From Halostagnicola larsenii XH-48 (lineage in GTDB: Archaea > Halobacteriota > Halobacteria > Halobacteriales > Natrialbaceae): a stretch of 64,000 nt of DNA. Positions 44,254 through 53,783 of the stretch are shown here, in pieces. The number at the start of each line of letters is the position of its first letter. Position 1 is the stretch's first letter. Made by a program: the position numbers and the translations under genes. The stretch is taken from contig NZ_CP007055.1 in NCBI RefSeq assembly GCF_000517625.1, positions 1 through 64,000 of the forward strand, given 5' to 3'. The notes under the pieces are model-generated. The model was given only the letters and a program-made list of their open reading frames with translations, did not search any database and was not told the origin of the DNA.

Positions 44254-47200
44254 ATGCGCGAGGTAGACCAGCGGTATTTCTCTCGGCTGGAATCCCAGCT
44301 CGACGAGGCGTTCGACGTCGCTGAAACCGCCAAAGAACGCGGCGCTGATCCCGAACCCGAAGTCGAGATCCCAGTCGCGAAAGACATGGCTGACCGCGTC
44401 GAAAACATCCTCGGCATCGATGGCGTCGCCGAACGCGTCCGCGAACTCGAGGGCCAGATGAGCCGCGAGGAGGCGGCCCTGGCGCTCGCGGAGGACTTCG
44501 CCGAGGGAAACGTCGGCGACTACGAGACGAAAGCGGGCAAGATCGAAGGCGCGGTCCGAACGGCGGTCGCACTGTTGACCGAAGGCGTCGTCGCCGCCCC
44601 CATCGAGGGCATCGACAAGGTCGAACTCCTCTCGAACGACGACGGCACGGAGTTCGTAAACGTCTATTACGCCGGTCCGATCCGCTCTGCGGGCGGCACC
44701 GCACAGGCGCTGTCGGTGCTGGTCGGCGACTATACGCGCGCGCTCGTCGGCATCGACCAGTACAACGCGCGTTCGGAGGAAATCGAACGCTACGCCGAGG
44801 AGATCTCGCTCTACGACAAGGAGACCGGTCTCCAGTACTCCCCGAAGGATCCGGAGACGAAGTTCATCGCGAAACACCTCCCGATCATGTTAGACGGCGA
44901 GGCGACCGGTGACGAGGAAGTGTCCGGCTTTCGGGACCTAGAGCGAGTCGACACCAACTCCGCGCGCGGTGGGATGTGTCTGGTGCTCGCGGAAGGGATC
45001 GCGCTGAAAGCGCCGAAGATCCAACGGTACACCTCCCAACTCGAGGAAATCGATTGGCCCTGGCTGCAGGACCTCATCGACGGGAACTACTACGAGAATG
45101 ACGACGAAGCGGCCGCGGACGAGTCGAAAGCGGCCGACGACGGCGACGACGACGACGAGGCGGATGCCGAAGCCGCCGCCGAGGAAGACGACGCACCGCC
45201 CGAAGAAACGGGGCCTGTTCGACCTGCCCCTTCGAAGAAGTTCCTTCGGGATCTGATCGCCGGTCGCCCCGTCTTCTCCCATCCCAGCGCGAAAGGCGGT
45301 TTTCGACTGCGATACGGCCGCTCGCGTAACCACGGCTTCGCGACCGGTGGCGTCCACCCGGCGACGATGCACCTGGTCGACGACTTCCTCGCGACCGGGA
45401 CGCAGATCAAGACCGAACGGCCGGGGAAAGCCCACGGCGTCGTCCCCGTCGACTCCATCGAGGGACCAACCGTCAAACTCGCCAACGGCGACGTTCGACG
45501 GATCGACGACCCCGAGGAGGCCCTCGAGATCAGAAACGGCGTCGAGGAAATCCTCGATACGGGCGAGTACCTGATCAACTACGGCGAGTTCGTCGAAAAC
45601 AACCATCCGCTGGCTCCCGCCTCCTACGTCTTCGAGTGGTGGATCCAGGACATGGACGAGGCCGGCGCGGACGCCCAGGCGCTGCTCGACGACCCGCGGA
45701 TCGACGCGGAGCACCCGCCCGCCGAGGACGCCCTCGAGTGGGCCCGCGAGTACGATGCGCCGTTGCACCCCGACTACACCTACCTCTGGCACGATTTGGC
45801 CGTCGACGATTTCTGTGCGCTGGCCGACGCGGTCGCGAACGCCCATATCGAGAACGGCGGCGAGACGCTCGTCCTCGAGCGCTCGGAGACGGTTCGAGAC
45901 GCTCTCGAGACGATCATCGTCGAACACCGCCAGCGGGAGGGCCGACTCGAGGTCGACGACTGGGTTCCGCTCGCCCGGACGCTCGGGGTCGTCCGCGACG
46001 AAGACGGGGAGTTGACCCGGACATGGACCGACGACGACCTCTCTGAGCGAGCGCGCACGTGGGGCGACTCCGATGGGGCGGACTCCGGCGACGATAAGCG
46101 AAACTCGAGCGGCGGCGCAAACGCCATCAAGGCGGTCAACGAGGTCGCGCCGTTTACCGTCCGCGAGCGCGCTCCAACTCGAATCGGCAACCGCATGGGT
46201 CGACCCGAGAAGTCCGAAAGCCGCGACCTCAGCCCCGCGGTTCACACGCTCTTTCCCATCGGCGAGGCCGGCGGCGCACAGCGCGACATCGCCAAGGCCG
46301 GCAAACACGCCGACACGATGTCCGATACGCCCGGCGTCGTCGAGATTCAGATCGGCCGTCACCGCTGTGGGGAGTGCGATACCGAGACGTTCAAGAACCG
46401 CTGTCCGGACTGTGGCGCTCGAACCGAACCCGATTATCGCTGTCCGTCGTGTGACTCGGCGATCGAACCGGACGAAGCCGGCCGCGTCGAGTGCGACCGG
46501 TGTGACACCGAGGCGACCTGCGTCGAATCCCGCGAGATCGATCTCAACAAGGAGTACCGAGACGCTCTCGAGACGGTCGGCGAACGCGAGAACGCCTTCG
46601 ACATTCTGAAGGGGGTCAAGGGGCTGACCTCCGCTGACAAAATCCCGGAACCGATGGAGAAGGGGATTCTCCGGGCGAAACACGACGTTTCCTCGTTCAA
46701 GGACGGCACCGTCCGCTACGACATGACCGACCTTCCGGTCACGTCGGTTCGGGCGAGCGAACTCGACATCGATGTCGGCCAACTGCAGGCGCTCGGCTAC
46801 GAGGAGGACATCCACGGCGAACCGCTCGTCCACGAGGACCAACTGGTCGAACTCAAGGTCCAGGACATCGTCCTTTCCGACGGCGCAGCCGAGCACATGC
46901 TCAAGACGGCCGACTTCATCGACGACTTACTCGAGCAGTACTACGGTCTCGAACCCTTCTACGAACTCGGGGAACGCGAGGAGCTGGTCGGCGAACTCGT
47001 CTTCGGGATGGCTCCGCACACGAGCGCGGCAACTGTCGGGCGAGTGATTGGTTTTACGAGCGCTGCAGTCGGATACGCTCATCCGTACTTCCACGCCGCG
47101 AAACGCCGGAATTGCGACGGTGACGAAGATTGTGTAATGCTCCTCATGGACGGTCTGTTGAACTTTAGTATGAGTTTTCTGCCAGATCAACGCGGGGGGA

Positions 47201-47859
47201 AGATGGACGCGCCGCTCGTCATGTCCTCGAGAATCGATCCCTCCGAGATCGACGACGAGGCACACAACATCGACATCGTCTCGCGGTACCCCCGCGAGTT
47301 CTACGAGGCGACCCTCGAGATGGCAGACCCCGGTGAGGTCGACGTGCAGATTGCCGAGGAAACGCTCGGGACGGACGAGGAGTACACCGGCTTCGAGCAC
47401 ACCCACGATACAAGCGACATCGCGATGGGGCCCGACCTCTCGGCGTACAAGACGCTGGGGTCGATGATGGACAAGATGGACGCCCAGCTCGAGCTCTCGC
47501 GGAAGCTCAAGGCGGTCGACGAGACGGACGTCGCCGAACGGGTCATCGAGTATCACTTCCTGCCGGACCTGATCGGCAACCTCCGGGCGTTCTCTCGACA
47601 GGAGACCCGGTGTCTCGACTGCGGCGAGAAGTTCCGCCGGATGCCCCTGACCGAAACCTGCCGGGAGTGTGGCGGCCGCGTCAACCTCACCGTCCACCAG
47701 GGATCGGTGAACAAGTACATGCAAACCGCGATCGAAGTCGCCGAGGAGTACGACTGCCGGCCATACACGAAACAGCGCCTGGAGGTGCTCGAGAAATCGC
47801 TCGAGAGCGTCTTCGAGAACGATAAGAACAAGCAGTCCGGCATTGAGGACTTCATGTAA
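44254..47859 (+). CDS. polC: DNA polymerase D large (catalytic) subunit DP2
   Basis: A 1201-residue replicative polymerase subunit unique to archaea, pairing with DP1. The catalytic aspartates lie in N953-C-D-G-D-E-D959 followed by a hydrophobic MLLMDGLLNFS. Zinc-binding cysteine clusters are CGECDTETFKNRCPDCG and CPSCD (about 710-750), and CLDCGEKF/CRECGG near the C-terminus. An acidic, disordered insertion of haloarchaeal type spans about 284-325. No intein is present, although NCDGDED is a known intein site. Codon use shifts sharply to AT-ending codons from about 47041 to 47202, around this site. The C-terminus SGIEDFM resembles a PCNA-interacting tail. Confidence 0.96.
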   Translation: MREVDQRYFSRLESQLDEAFDVAETAKERGADPEPEVEIPVAKDMADRVENILGIDGVAERVRELEGQMSREEAALALAEDFAEGNVGDYETKAGKIEGAVRTAVALLTEGVVAAPIEGIDKVELLSNDDGTEFVNVYYAGPIRSAGGTAQALSVLVGDYTRALVGIDQYNARSEEIERYAEEISLYDKETGLQYSPKDPETKFIAKHLPIMLDGEATGDEEVSGFRDLERVDTNSARGGMCLVLAEGIALKAPKIQRYTSQLEEIDWPWLQDLIDGNYYENDDEAAADESKAADDGDDDDEADAEAAAEEDDAPPEETGPVRPAPSKKFLRDLIAGRPVFSHPSAKGGFRLRYGRSRNHGFATGGVHPATMHLVDDFLATGTQIKTERPGKAHGVVPVDSIEGPTVKLANGDVRRIDDPEEALEIRNGVEEILDTGEYLINYGEFVENNHPLAPASYVFEWWIQDMDEAGADAQALLDDPRIDAEHPPAEDALEWAREYDAPLHPDYTYLWHDLAVDDFCALADAVANAHIENGGETLVLERSETVRDALETIIVEHRQREGRLEVDDWVPLARTLGVVRDEDGELTRTWTDDDLSERARTWGDSDGADSGDDKRNSSGGANAIKAVNEVAPFTVRERAPTRIGNRMGRPEKSESRDLSPAVHTLFPIGEAGGAQRDIAKAGKHADTMSDTPGVVEIQIGRHRCGECDTETFKNRCPDCGARTEPDYRCPSCDSAIEPDEAGRVECDRCDTEATCVESREIDLNKEYRDALETVGERENAFDILKGVKGLTSADKIPEPMEKGILRAKHDVSSFKDGTVRYDMTDLPVTSVRASELDIDVGQLQALGYEEDIHGEPLVHEDQLVELKVQDIVLSDGAAEHMLKTADFIDDLLEQYYGLEPFYELGEREELVGELVFGMAPHTSAATVGRVIGFTSAAVGYAHPYFHAAKRRNCDGDEDCVMLLMDGLLNFSMSFLPDQRGGKMDAPLVMSSRIDPSEIDDEAHNIDIVSRYPREFYEATLEMADPGEVDVQIAEETLGTDEEYTGFEHTHDTSDIAMGPDLSAYKTLGSMMDKMDAQLELSRKLKAVDETDVAERVIEYHFLPDLIGNLRAFSRQETRCLDCGEKFRRMPLTETCRECGGRVNLTVHQGSVNKYMQTAIEVAEEYDCRPYTKQRLEVLEKSLESVFENDKNKQSGIEDFM

Positions 47860-48025
47860 CCCGTCGGTTTTGCGCCAAATGGTTCCGAGCGAAGCGAGCG
47901 GACAGTTCTTGTCGTCAGTTCTTGCTGCGGTCGCCCGAGGGTGGTCGCAGCCTCGACACCCGAAATTCGATATAGCGTATACCAATTCAAGTAATAAGTG
48001 GTCGACGGTCGCACACTGCTGTCCC

Positions 48026-48030
48026 TTTAT
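48026..48030 (+). promoter_or_regulatory. TATA-like element for the rubredoxin-like gene
   Basis: CCCTTTATGC is centred 28 bases before the ATG at 48056, consistent with a leaderless transcript. The 196-base gap upstream otherwise holds only a short GAGCGAAGCGAGC hairpin after polC. Confidence 0.35.
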
Positions 48031-48055
48031 GCAGGCTCGTGTGGTCACCTAGTCC

Positions 48056-48349
48056 ATGGCCGACGACACGACACGCCTCGGATTCGGAACGAACGTGTAC
48101 GCCGAGGACGGGACCAAGGTCGGACGGATCCGCGGATTCGATGAGAACGGGTTCTACGTCACGCTCCGGGAAGGTATCGAGGGAATGAGCGTCGAACACG
48201 TCCGTTCGGGCAAGGAGTTCGGAGAAGCGGAACTCATGTGGCGCTGTCAGGTGTGCGGCGAGATGGGCAAACTCGACCAGGACATCCCCGATACCTGTCC
48301 ATCGTGTGGCACCAGCAAGGAGGATATCTACTACTGGACCGAAGACTGA
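48056..48349 (+). CDS. rubredoxin-like zinc-ribbon protein (DUF7130-like)
   Basis: A 97-residue protein. Residues 1-60 form a small beta domain (GTNVYAEDGTKVGRIRGFDE, a PRC-barrel-like pattern), and residues 63-97 a rubredoxin-type knuckle with CQVCG and CPSCG. Such proteins bind zinc or iron and may act in electron transfer or as adaptors. It is followed by the PanE-like gene on the same strand, about 100 bases away. Confidence 0.75.
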   Translation: MADDTTRLGFGTNVYAEDGTKVGRIRGFDENGFYVTLREGIEGMSVEHVRSGKEFGEAELMWRCQVCGEMGKLDQDIPDTCPSCGTSKEDIYYWTED

Positions 48350-48452
48350 CCGGCGCCGCGCTCTGCAGTACTCGCCAGTCGCTGCCATCCACTTTTGGTC
48401 TCCCTCGAGCGGAGACGAAAACGGTTTCACCGCGCTCGTTCCACCTCGAGCC

Positions 48453-49355
48453 ATGCAAATCGTCGTCTTCGGGGCCGGAAGCCTCGGCAGCCTTCTGGGT
48501 GGCGTGCTCGCGCGCGAACACGAGGTCACGCTCGTCGCGCGCGAGGCTCACGCCGACGCTGTCCGCGAGAACGGCCTTCGACTCGAGGGGGAACTCGAGG
48601 GCATCGTCAACCCCGAGGCGGCGACCGACGGTGCGGGTCTCGAAGCCGACCTCGCCGTGGTGGCTGTCAAAGCCTTCGACACCGAACCGGCGGCGAAAAC
48701 GCTGGCGACGGGGCGCTTCGAGGCGGTGCTGTCGGTCCAGAACGGAATGGGAAACGAAGCGATACTCGCCGAGCACCTCGAGACGCCGGTTCTCGCGGGA
48801 ACTGTGACCTACGGAGCCATCCTCCGGGATCCGGGCATCGTCGAGTGTACGGGACTCGGTGAGATCACCCTCGGTCCGCACGGCGGCGGCCGCTCTCCGC
48901 TCGCAACAGCGGTCGGCGAGGCGTTCGAACGAGCAGGCCTCGAGACGACCGTCGCCGACGACATGCCGGTTCAGCGCTGGAAGAAACTCGCGGTCAACGC
49001 CGGCATCAACCCGATAACCGCGCTGACGGCGACCGAAAACGGCGCGGTGCTCGAGCCGCCGGCGAACGCCGTCGCCCGGGCCGCAACGCGCGAAGCTGCC
49101 CGGACCGCGCGCGCAACTGGCGTATCGCTCTCGAACAGGGAGGCCCTCGAGGCGATGGAAACGGTGGCCACAGCTACGCGAAAGAACACTTCCTCGATGG
49201 CACAGGACCTGCTCGCCGAGCGACGGACGGAAATCGATTCGATCTCCGGGTACGTGGTCGACCGGGCGACAGAACGAGGGCTCGACGTACCGACGAATCG
49301 GCTTCTCACGTCCCTCGTTCGCACGCAGGAGCGAGGGCAGGGCAACGGTCGGTAA
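48453..49355 (+). CDS. panE: ketopantoate reductase (PanE/ApbA family)
   Basis: A 300-residue NADPH-dependent reductase that would convert 2-dehydropantoate to pantoate for coenzyme A synthesis. The NADP motif VVFGAGSLGSLLGG is at the N-terminus, VQNGMGNE marks the substrate site, and the catalytic lysine is in RWKKLAVNAGINPITAL. ATG at 48453 places the Rossmann motif directly at the start. Archaeal homologues have been shown to make pantoate for CoA, but other 2-ketoacid substrates are possible. Confidence 0.88.
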   Translation: MQIVVFGAGSLGSLLGGVLAREHEVTLVAREAHADAVRENGLRLEGELEGIVNPEAATDGAGLEADLAVVAVKAFDTEPAAKTLATGRFEAVLSVQNGMGNEAILAEHLETPVLAGTVTYGAILRDPGIVECTGLGEITLGPHGGGRSPLATAVGEAFERAGLETTVADDMPVQRWKKLAVNAGINPITALTATENGAVLEPPANAVARAATREAARTARATGVSLSNREALEAMETVATATRKNTSSMAQDLLAERRTEIDSISGYVVDRATERGLDVPTNRLLTSLVRTQERGQGNGR

Positions 49356-49522
49356 CGGTACCCGTCCACGTGAAAACTGCACTCGTAATCGTCACGCTCG
49401 CACGATCAGTTGGAGTGGACGTTCGGCGCACGCTACGCCCGCGTGCCGTCGTATACTGACCGAAAAACGATGTGCCTGGACCGAACCAACGTGCCGAACC
49501 GAATAGTGTGCTTCTCGCGTGC

Positions 49523-49882
49523 TTAGAACGGAGCGGCGGGGCCTTCGTCGGACTCGCCGACGTCGTCGTCGACAGTTTCGCCGGGGAACGACGGCGTCGC
49601 GCCGCCCATTTCGTCGCCGCCAGCGCCGGTGTGGGCGTTGACCTTCTCGATTTCGGGGATCTCTTTGACCATTCGGCTCTTGATCGCCTGAATCGTCATC
49701 GGGGAGATGCCACAGCCGCTGCAGGCACCGCCGAGTGCGATGGTGACTTCGCCGGTTTCGCGGTCGATATCTCTGATTGCCGCGTTACCGCCGTGCATCT
49801 GAATCTGCGGGAAGTTCCGGCGCAGGAAGTTCGTCACGCTGTCTTCGAGGTCGTCTCCGTCGTTCTGGGTTTCCGTGCTCAT
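49523..49882 (-). CDS. nifU: NifU C-terminal domain iron-sulfur scaffold protein
   Basis: A 119-residue protein with the Nfu domain, carrying the cluster-binding CxxC in GGACSGCGISPMTIQ. It begins with an acidic tail and ends with a disordered Asp/Glu-rich tail. It would hold and deliver a 4Fe-4S cluster to target enzymes. The N-terminal IscU-like domain of full NifU is absent, as in other archaeal Nfu proteins. It stands alone. Confidence 0.88.
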   Translation of the reverse strand: MSTETQNDGDDLEDSVTNFLRRNFPQIQMHGGNAAIRDIDRETGEVTIALGGACSGCGISPMTIQAIKSRMVKEIPEIEKVNAHTGAGGDEMGGATPSFPGETVDDDVGESDEGPAAPF

Positions 49883-49984
49883 GTATTACGTGTTGGGAGC
49901 GAACGTCCTTAGACCTTCCGCAGTTTCAATCCTTTTTCGGTCCAGACTGCCAGGTTCCGCCGATGTGGCCGGTCGGAACGGCGG

Positions 49985-50299
49985 TTAGACGCCGAAGATC
50001 CGCTCGAGCTGGGATTCGATTTCGGCGACGTGCTCCTCGAGTACCCGCTCGAAGCGCTCCCGTTCGACGACGACGCCCGCCAGCCGGTCGTAGGGATCGT
50101 CCGGCAGTTCTACGCGAAACTCTCCGTCGCCCGTGTAGAACGGCTCGCTCTCGTTTAACACCTGCTGGTCGATGGCGTGAACGAGTTCGGAATCGTACTG
50201 GTCGTTCATCCGGTTGAACGCGTTCTTGTACGCCTGCTGGAGTTCGGGAAAGTAGTTCGCGTACTTGTCCTCGAACTTCTCGGGATCGAAATCAGCCAT
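49985..50299 (-). CDS. DUF5783-like conserved haloarchaeal protein
   Basis: A 104-residue helical, acidic protein starting MADFDPEKFEDKYANYFPEL, with the conserved-looking YDSELVHAIDQQVLNESEPFY and FRVELPDDPYDRL. There is no signal, membrane segment or metal motif. ATG at 50299 is chosen over 50326. I recognise it as a haloarchaeal conserved family (DUF5783 as I recall); the function is unknown. Confidence 0.8.
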   Translation of the reverse strand: MADFDPEKFEDKYANYFPELQQAYKNAFNRMNDQYDSELVHAIDQQVLNESEPFYTGDGEFRVELPDDPYDRLAGVVVERERFERVLEEHVAEIESQLERIFGV

Positions 50300-50499
50300 A
50301 TCGGTGAGAAGGCACAGCGTGACCAAAAGTGGGGCGATCGGTCGGCTCGGAGACCGCCCGCCCGGGGTTGCAGGTGCCGGCTGTTTTTCCCAAGGCCTGA
50401 AGAAACCGTCTCGTTCACTGATAGGGTATCGGGTGCCTACATAGGTGGGATGAACTCGCAGGCCGAACGCGCACCCCGCGCAATCACATTCGATGTGCT

Positions 50500-50889
50500 A
50501 TGTCACTCATGCAGCGGTCCCTTCCACGGGAGGAACTTCCGCCCAACTGGGGGCCACTCGAGCACAGCGACGATCGGATCGCGTATCGGCACAGCAGCCC
50601 CCCGCTGACGCTGATTGCGGTGTGTGTCTCTGCCGATCGATCCCACCCGTCGCTCGGCTTGAGCCGCTATTGGGAGATTCGATACCGGTACTCGATCGGC
50701 GAGTGCACGACGACGGAGGTGCTCGGTCGGGTCACGACCTATGACGCCGCGCTCGAGGGACTTCTCGAGTGCATGATTCGCGTTCACGACACGGTCGAAT
50801 CGCCCGATAGCCCGCTCGATCTCTGCACCGTACTGGGATCCGTGTCGCTGCCAGCGTCGGTTCCTGATGAACCTTCGACGGTTTCGTAG
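50500..50889 (+). CDS. hypothetical protein
   Basis: A 129-residue protein starting MSLMQRSLPREELPPNWG, with alternating hydrophobic strands (LTLIAVCVSAD, YWEIRYRYSIG) and a helix (YDAALEGLLECMIRVHDTVE), like a small alpha/beta domain. No signal or motif was recognised. Codon bias is normal for the genome. It is isolated from its neighbours, with the AT-rich element TTTTATATATCG downstream near 50920. Confidence 0.6.
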   Translation: MSLMQRSLPREELPPNWGPLEHSDDRIAYRHSSPPLTLIAVCVSADRSHPSLGLSRYWEIRYRYSIGECTTTEVLGRVTTYDAALEGLLECMIRVHDTVESPDSPLDLCTVLGSVSLPASVPDEPSTVS

Positions 50890-51046
50890 TCCGGATCCGT
50901 TCCAGAATTTTATATATCGTAGTGTGATTTATCTTGGCCTTCCGTTCGTCCGATCGAGCACTCCCCCTTTCTCCTTCTAAAAGCGCTTCTCGGGCTCGAA
51001 CGGCCTGTTATGAGCAATATCAGTAGTCGAGTGGGTTACGATCTCC

Positions 51047-52744
51047 CTAATCGTGGACGAGCACGTCCAGTACGTCGGGTCCGTCGCGCTCTATAGCCCG
51101 CTCTATGGCCGGTTCGATCTCGTCGGGCGTCTCTACGAGTTGTCCACGTGCGCCGTGGCTCGCTGCGTTTCCGACGAGGTCGACAGCAGGTTCGAAGTCC
51201 ATGCCGACGTACTCGAAGTCCTCGTCAGTGCCGCCGTAGAGTTTCTGCATGTTGTCCTTGAGAATTCGGTAGTTGCGGTTGTCAGCGACGACGACGGTTA
51301 GATCGAGGTCGTATCGGGACGCCGTGTAGATGCTGTTCGGGTAGTACAGGTACGAGCCGTCCCCGATGTACCCGATTACGTCTCGCGGTTCCTCGCGCAT
51401 CGACTCGGCCAAGGCCGCGCCGACGGACGCGGGGAGTCCGTAGCCCAGTCCGCCACCCTTGTTCGAAATTAGCTGCTGCGGAGAGAGCGAGAATCGGGTC
51501 AAAAGCGGGTACTTCGACGTGATTCCTTCGTCGACGATGAACGCGTCCGGCGCGACCGCCTCGAGCGCGTCGACGAGTTCGTGTTTTCCCGCCCTGGTTT
51601 CGCCGTCAGGCTTCTCGTCGACACCCATCGCTTGAATGAGTCCGTCCATCGATTCGCGTACCGCGCGGACGTGCTCGAGGCGCGTTTCGCGTTCGTCATC
51701 GGAAAGCCGATCGGCAACGCGCTCCGCCAGTTCGGCCATGACGGCCCCGGGATCGCCGAGTATGGCCGCGTCGGCGCGCTGGTTCTTCCCGACTTCCCAA
51801 GGGGCGTCGCTCAGGTGGATACAGGTCGTGTCGGCGTCGATCAGCGGTTCGTCGTGAGCCAGCAGCGTCGTGTTCGTCGATACCCCGGCGAGGACGATCG
51901 TATCCGTCTCCAGTAGCATCGACGCGGCCCCTTCGTCGGGCGGAACGAACGAGATCCACTGGTCGTGATCGGTCGGGAAGTTGACCTCGCTGGCCTGGAT
52001 CTCGCCGTGGACTCGCGCGCCCGCCGCCTCCGCGAGGTCGACGGCCGCCTCGACGGCGTGCTCGCCCGCTCGAGCGACGTGGTCGCCGACGATCAACACG
52101 GGGTCGTCCGCATCCGCGAACAGAGCCGCTGCGTGCTCGATCTGGTCGGGATCGCCGCCGCCTGCGGTCGGTATCGGCCCGAGTGGTTCGATCGCCTCCG
52201 GGCTGGTTTCTGCATGCATGACGTCCAGTGGAAGCCCGAGAAAGACGGGACCGGTCGGGGGCGTCAGCGCGACGCGAAACGCCCGGCGAATCATGGTCGG
52301 GAGCGCGTTTACGTCGAGAACTTCCTCGGACCACTTGCAGAACTGCTGGGTCAACTCGAGTAGGTCTCCAGAGAGGATCGGCTCCTCGTGGCGAAAATCC
52401 CGTTCGTGGTTTCCCGCCGTGACCACGAGCGGCGTTCCCGCCATCTTCGCGGCGTAGAGGTTCCCCAGTCCGTGTGCGAGTCCGGGGGCGATGTGGAGGT
52501 TTACGACGCCCGCGGGGTTGATCGACGGATCGCCGTCTGCGTGGTAGCGTCGCGTGCTCGCGTAGCCTGAAGCCATCCCCACTGCGATGTCTTCGTGGAG
52601 ACCGAGTACGTACTCGAGATCGCTTTCGGCGAGTGCGTTCAACACCGGCAGTTCGGTCGTTCCGGGGTTCCCGAAGACGTGCGAGACGCCGTAGGACTCG
52701 AGGGCGTCGGCGAACAGATCTGCGCCCGTGTATTCTTCTGTCAT
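51047..52744 (-). CDS. ThDP-dependent decarboxylase, benzoylformate decarboxylase-like
   Basis: A 565-residue thiamine diphosphate enzyme with the three-domain layout of this superfamily. The N-terminal NPGTTELPVLNAL matches benzoylformate decarboxylases; the catalytic Glu is E51 in LGLHEDIAVGMASGYA. The cofactor motif GDGSYLYYPNSIYTASRYD lies near residue 455. It would decarboxylate a 2-keto acid (benzoylformate, phenylpyruvate or similar); acetolactate-synthase-like or oxalyl-CoA-like roles are possible. ATG at 52744 is chosen; a frame to 52960 has no bias. It is divergent from a PHP-domain gene. Confidence 0.85.
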   Translation of the reverse strand: MTEEYTGADLFADALESYGVSHVFGNPGTTELPVLNALAESDLEYVLGLHEDIAVGMASGYASTRRYHADGDPSINPAGVVNLHIAPGLAHGLGNLYAAKMAGTPLVVTAGNHERDFRHEEPILSGDLLELTQQFCKWSEEVLDVNALPTMIRRAFRVALTPPTGPVFLGLPLDVMHAETSPEAIEPLGPIPTAGGGDPDQIEHAAALFADADDPVLIVGDHVARAGEHAVEAAVDLAEAAGARVHGEIQASEVNFPTDHDQWISFVPPDEGAASMLLETDTIVLAGVSTNTTLLAHDEPLIDADTTCIHLSDAPWEVGKNQRADAAILGDPGAVMAELAERVADRLSDDERETRLEHVRAVRESMDGLIQAMGVDEKPDGETRAGKHELVDALEAVAPDAFIVDEGITSKYPLLTRFSLSPQQLISNKGGGLGYGLPASVGAALAESMREEPRDVIGYIGDGSYLYYPNSIYTASRYDLDLTVVVADNRNYRILKDNMQKLYGGTDEDFEYVGMDFEPAVDLVGNAASHGARGQLVETPDEIEPAIERAIERDGPDVLDVLVHD

Positions 52745-52834
52745 GGCTCGTGTGTGACTCGTGGCGGACGGACAAAAATCGAACCCCGTTCTCGATCCAG
52801 TCCGAAAACCGCCTCTCACCACTACAGTAAATTG

Positions 52835-52846
52835 TATAGCGCTATA
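52835..52846. promoter_or_regulatory. 12-bp perfect palindrome in divergent promoter region
   Basis: TATAGCGCTATA is a perfect palindrome within the 283-base gap between the ThDP enzyme and the PHP gene. A related ATATAGCG occurs at 53010, just before the PHP start, where it may form part of the TATA element. Possible regulator site. Confidence 0.3.
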
Positions 52847-53027
52847 TCGAATTCGTTCAGCGGTTCCGTTCTGCCGATCGACCACACGAACACGCAGACT
52901 GTCTCCAAGTGGGGTGTCAACGGCGGCCTTGCGTGTCGCATCGTGTAATGGTCGCGACACGAGAATCCGTGTAGACGGAGCGCTTATGGGTCTGACAGTC
53001 TTATCGCATATAGCGACAGTCGGCCCT

Positions 53028-53780
53028 ATGAACTCATACCTCCCATTTGCGGTTGATTTCCACGTCCACTCCGACGATTCCTACGACGGACACGAGCCGG
53101 TCGAACTCATCTTAGAACACGCCGCGGACATCGGCCTCGACGGCGTCGTGATCACGGACCACGACGAAATCGAGGAATCGCTGCGTGCAGCCTCTCTCGC
53201 TCCGGAGTACGGATTGATCGGGATCCCAGGCGTGGAAGTGTCGACCTGCCACGGTCATCTGCTGGCGATTGGCGTCCACGAACGCCCGGACCCCGGCTTA
53301 CCGTTTATGGAAACCGTTCGGCGCGTTCGTGAGCTCGGTGGCATTGCGATCGTTCCCCACCCGTTCCAGCGCTCGCGCCACGGCGTCCGCAAACGCTATC
53401 TCAGGGACGCCGACGCGATCGAGGTGTACAACTCGATGGTCTTCACCGGGTACCGAAACCGGCGTGCGCGCACGTTTGCGACGCGGCGGGAGTACCCCCT
53501 GATCGGGGCGAGCGACGCACACTACCTCCCGAACGTCGGGAAAGCGTACACCGAAATCCTCGTCGAACCGGAGGCCGCTGCGGAGACGAAAGCCGATATC
53601 GACGGCGACGAACTCGTCGACGCGATCCTCGCAGGCCACACGCAGATCCGGGGAAAACGAACGCCGATCCGAAAGAGTTCGGTTCAGTACGCGAAAGGCG
53701 CCGTACGGAAGTCGACGTACATGCTCACCAAGCGAGCGCCGCTAATTCCGACTTTTCCGGCGTCGATGGACCGAACGTAA
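53028..53780 (+). CDS. PHP-domain metal-dependent phosphoesterase
   Basis: A 250-residue protein with all four PHP motifs: DFHVHSDDSYDG near the N-terminus, VVITDHDEIEE, PGVEVSTCHGH and the later VPHPFQ and GASDAHYLPNVG. It should bind three metal ions and hydrolyse a phosphate ester, possibly of a nucleotide (RNase AM/trpH-like) or histidinol phosphate. ATG at 53028 is chosen because the first motif follows within 12 residues. It stops four bases before the stop of the convergent DHH nuclease gene. Confidence 0.88.
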   Translation: MNSYLPFAVDFHVHSDDSYDGHEPVELILEHAADIGLDGVVITDHDEIEESLRAASLAPEYGLIGIPGVEVSTCHGHLLAIGVHERPDPGLPFMETVRRVRELGGIAIVPHPFQRSRHGVRKRYLRDADAIEVYNSMVFTGYRNRRARTFATRREYPLIGASDAHYLPNVGKAYTEILVEPEAAAETKADIDGDELVDAILAGHTQIRGKRTPIRKSSVQYAKGAVRKSTYMLTKRAPLIPTFPASMDRT

Positions 53781-53783
53781 GTC

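Noticed and set aside
44938-46896. 652-codon frame antisense to polC
   Set aside because: Same cause: strong third-position GC in polC keeps the antisense frame open. No motif.
47110-47130. Intein in polC at NCDGDED
   Set aside because: The extein motif is continuous and the protein length is normal; only a codon-usage anomaly remains.
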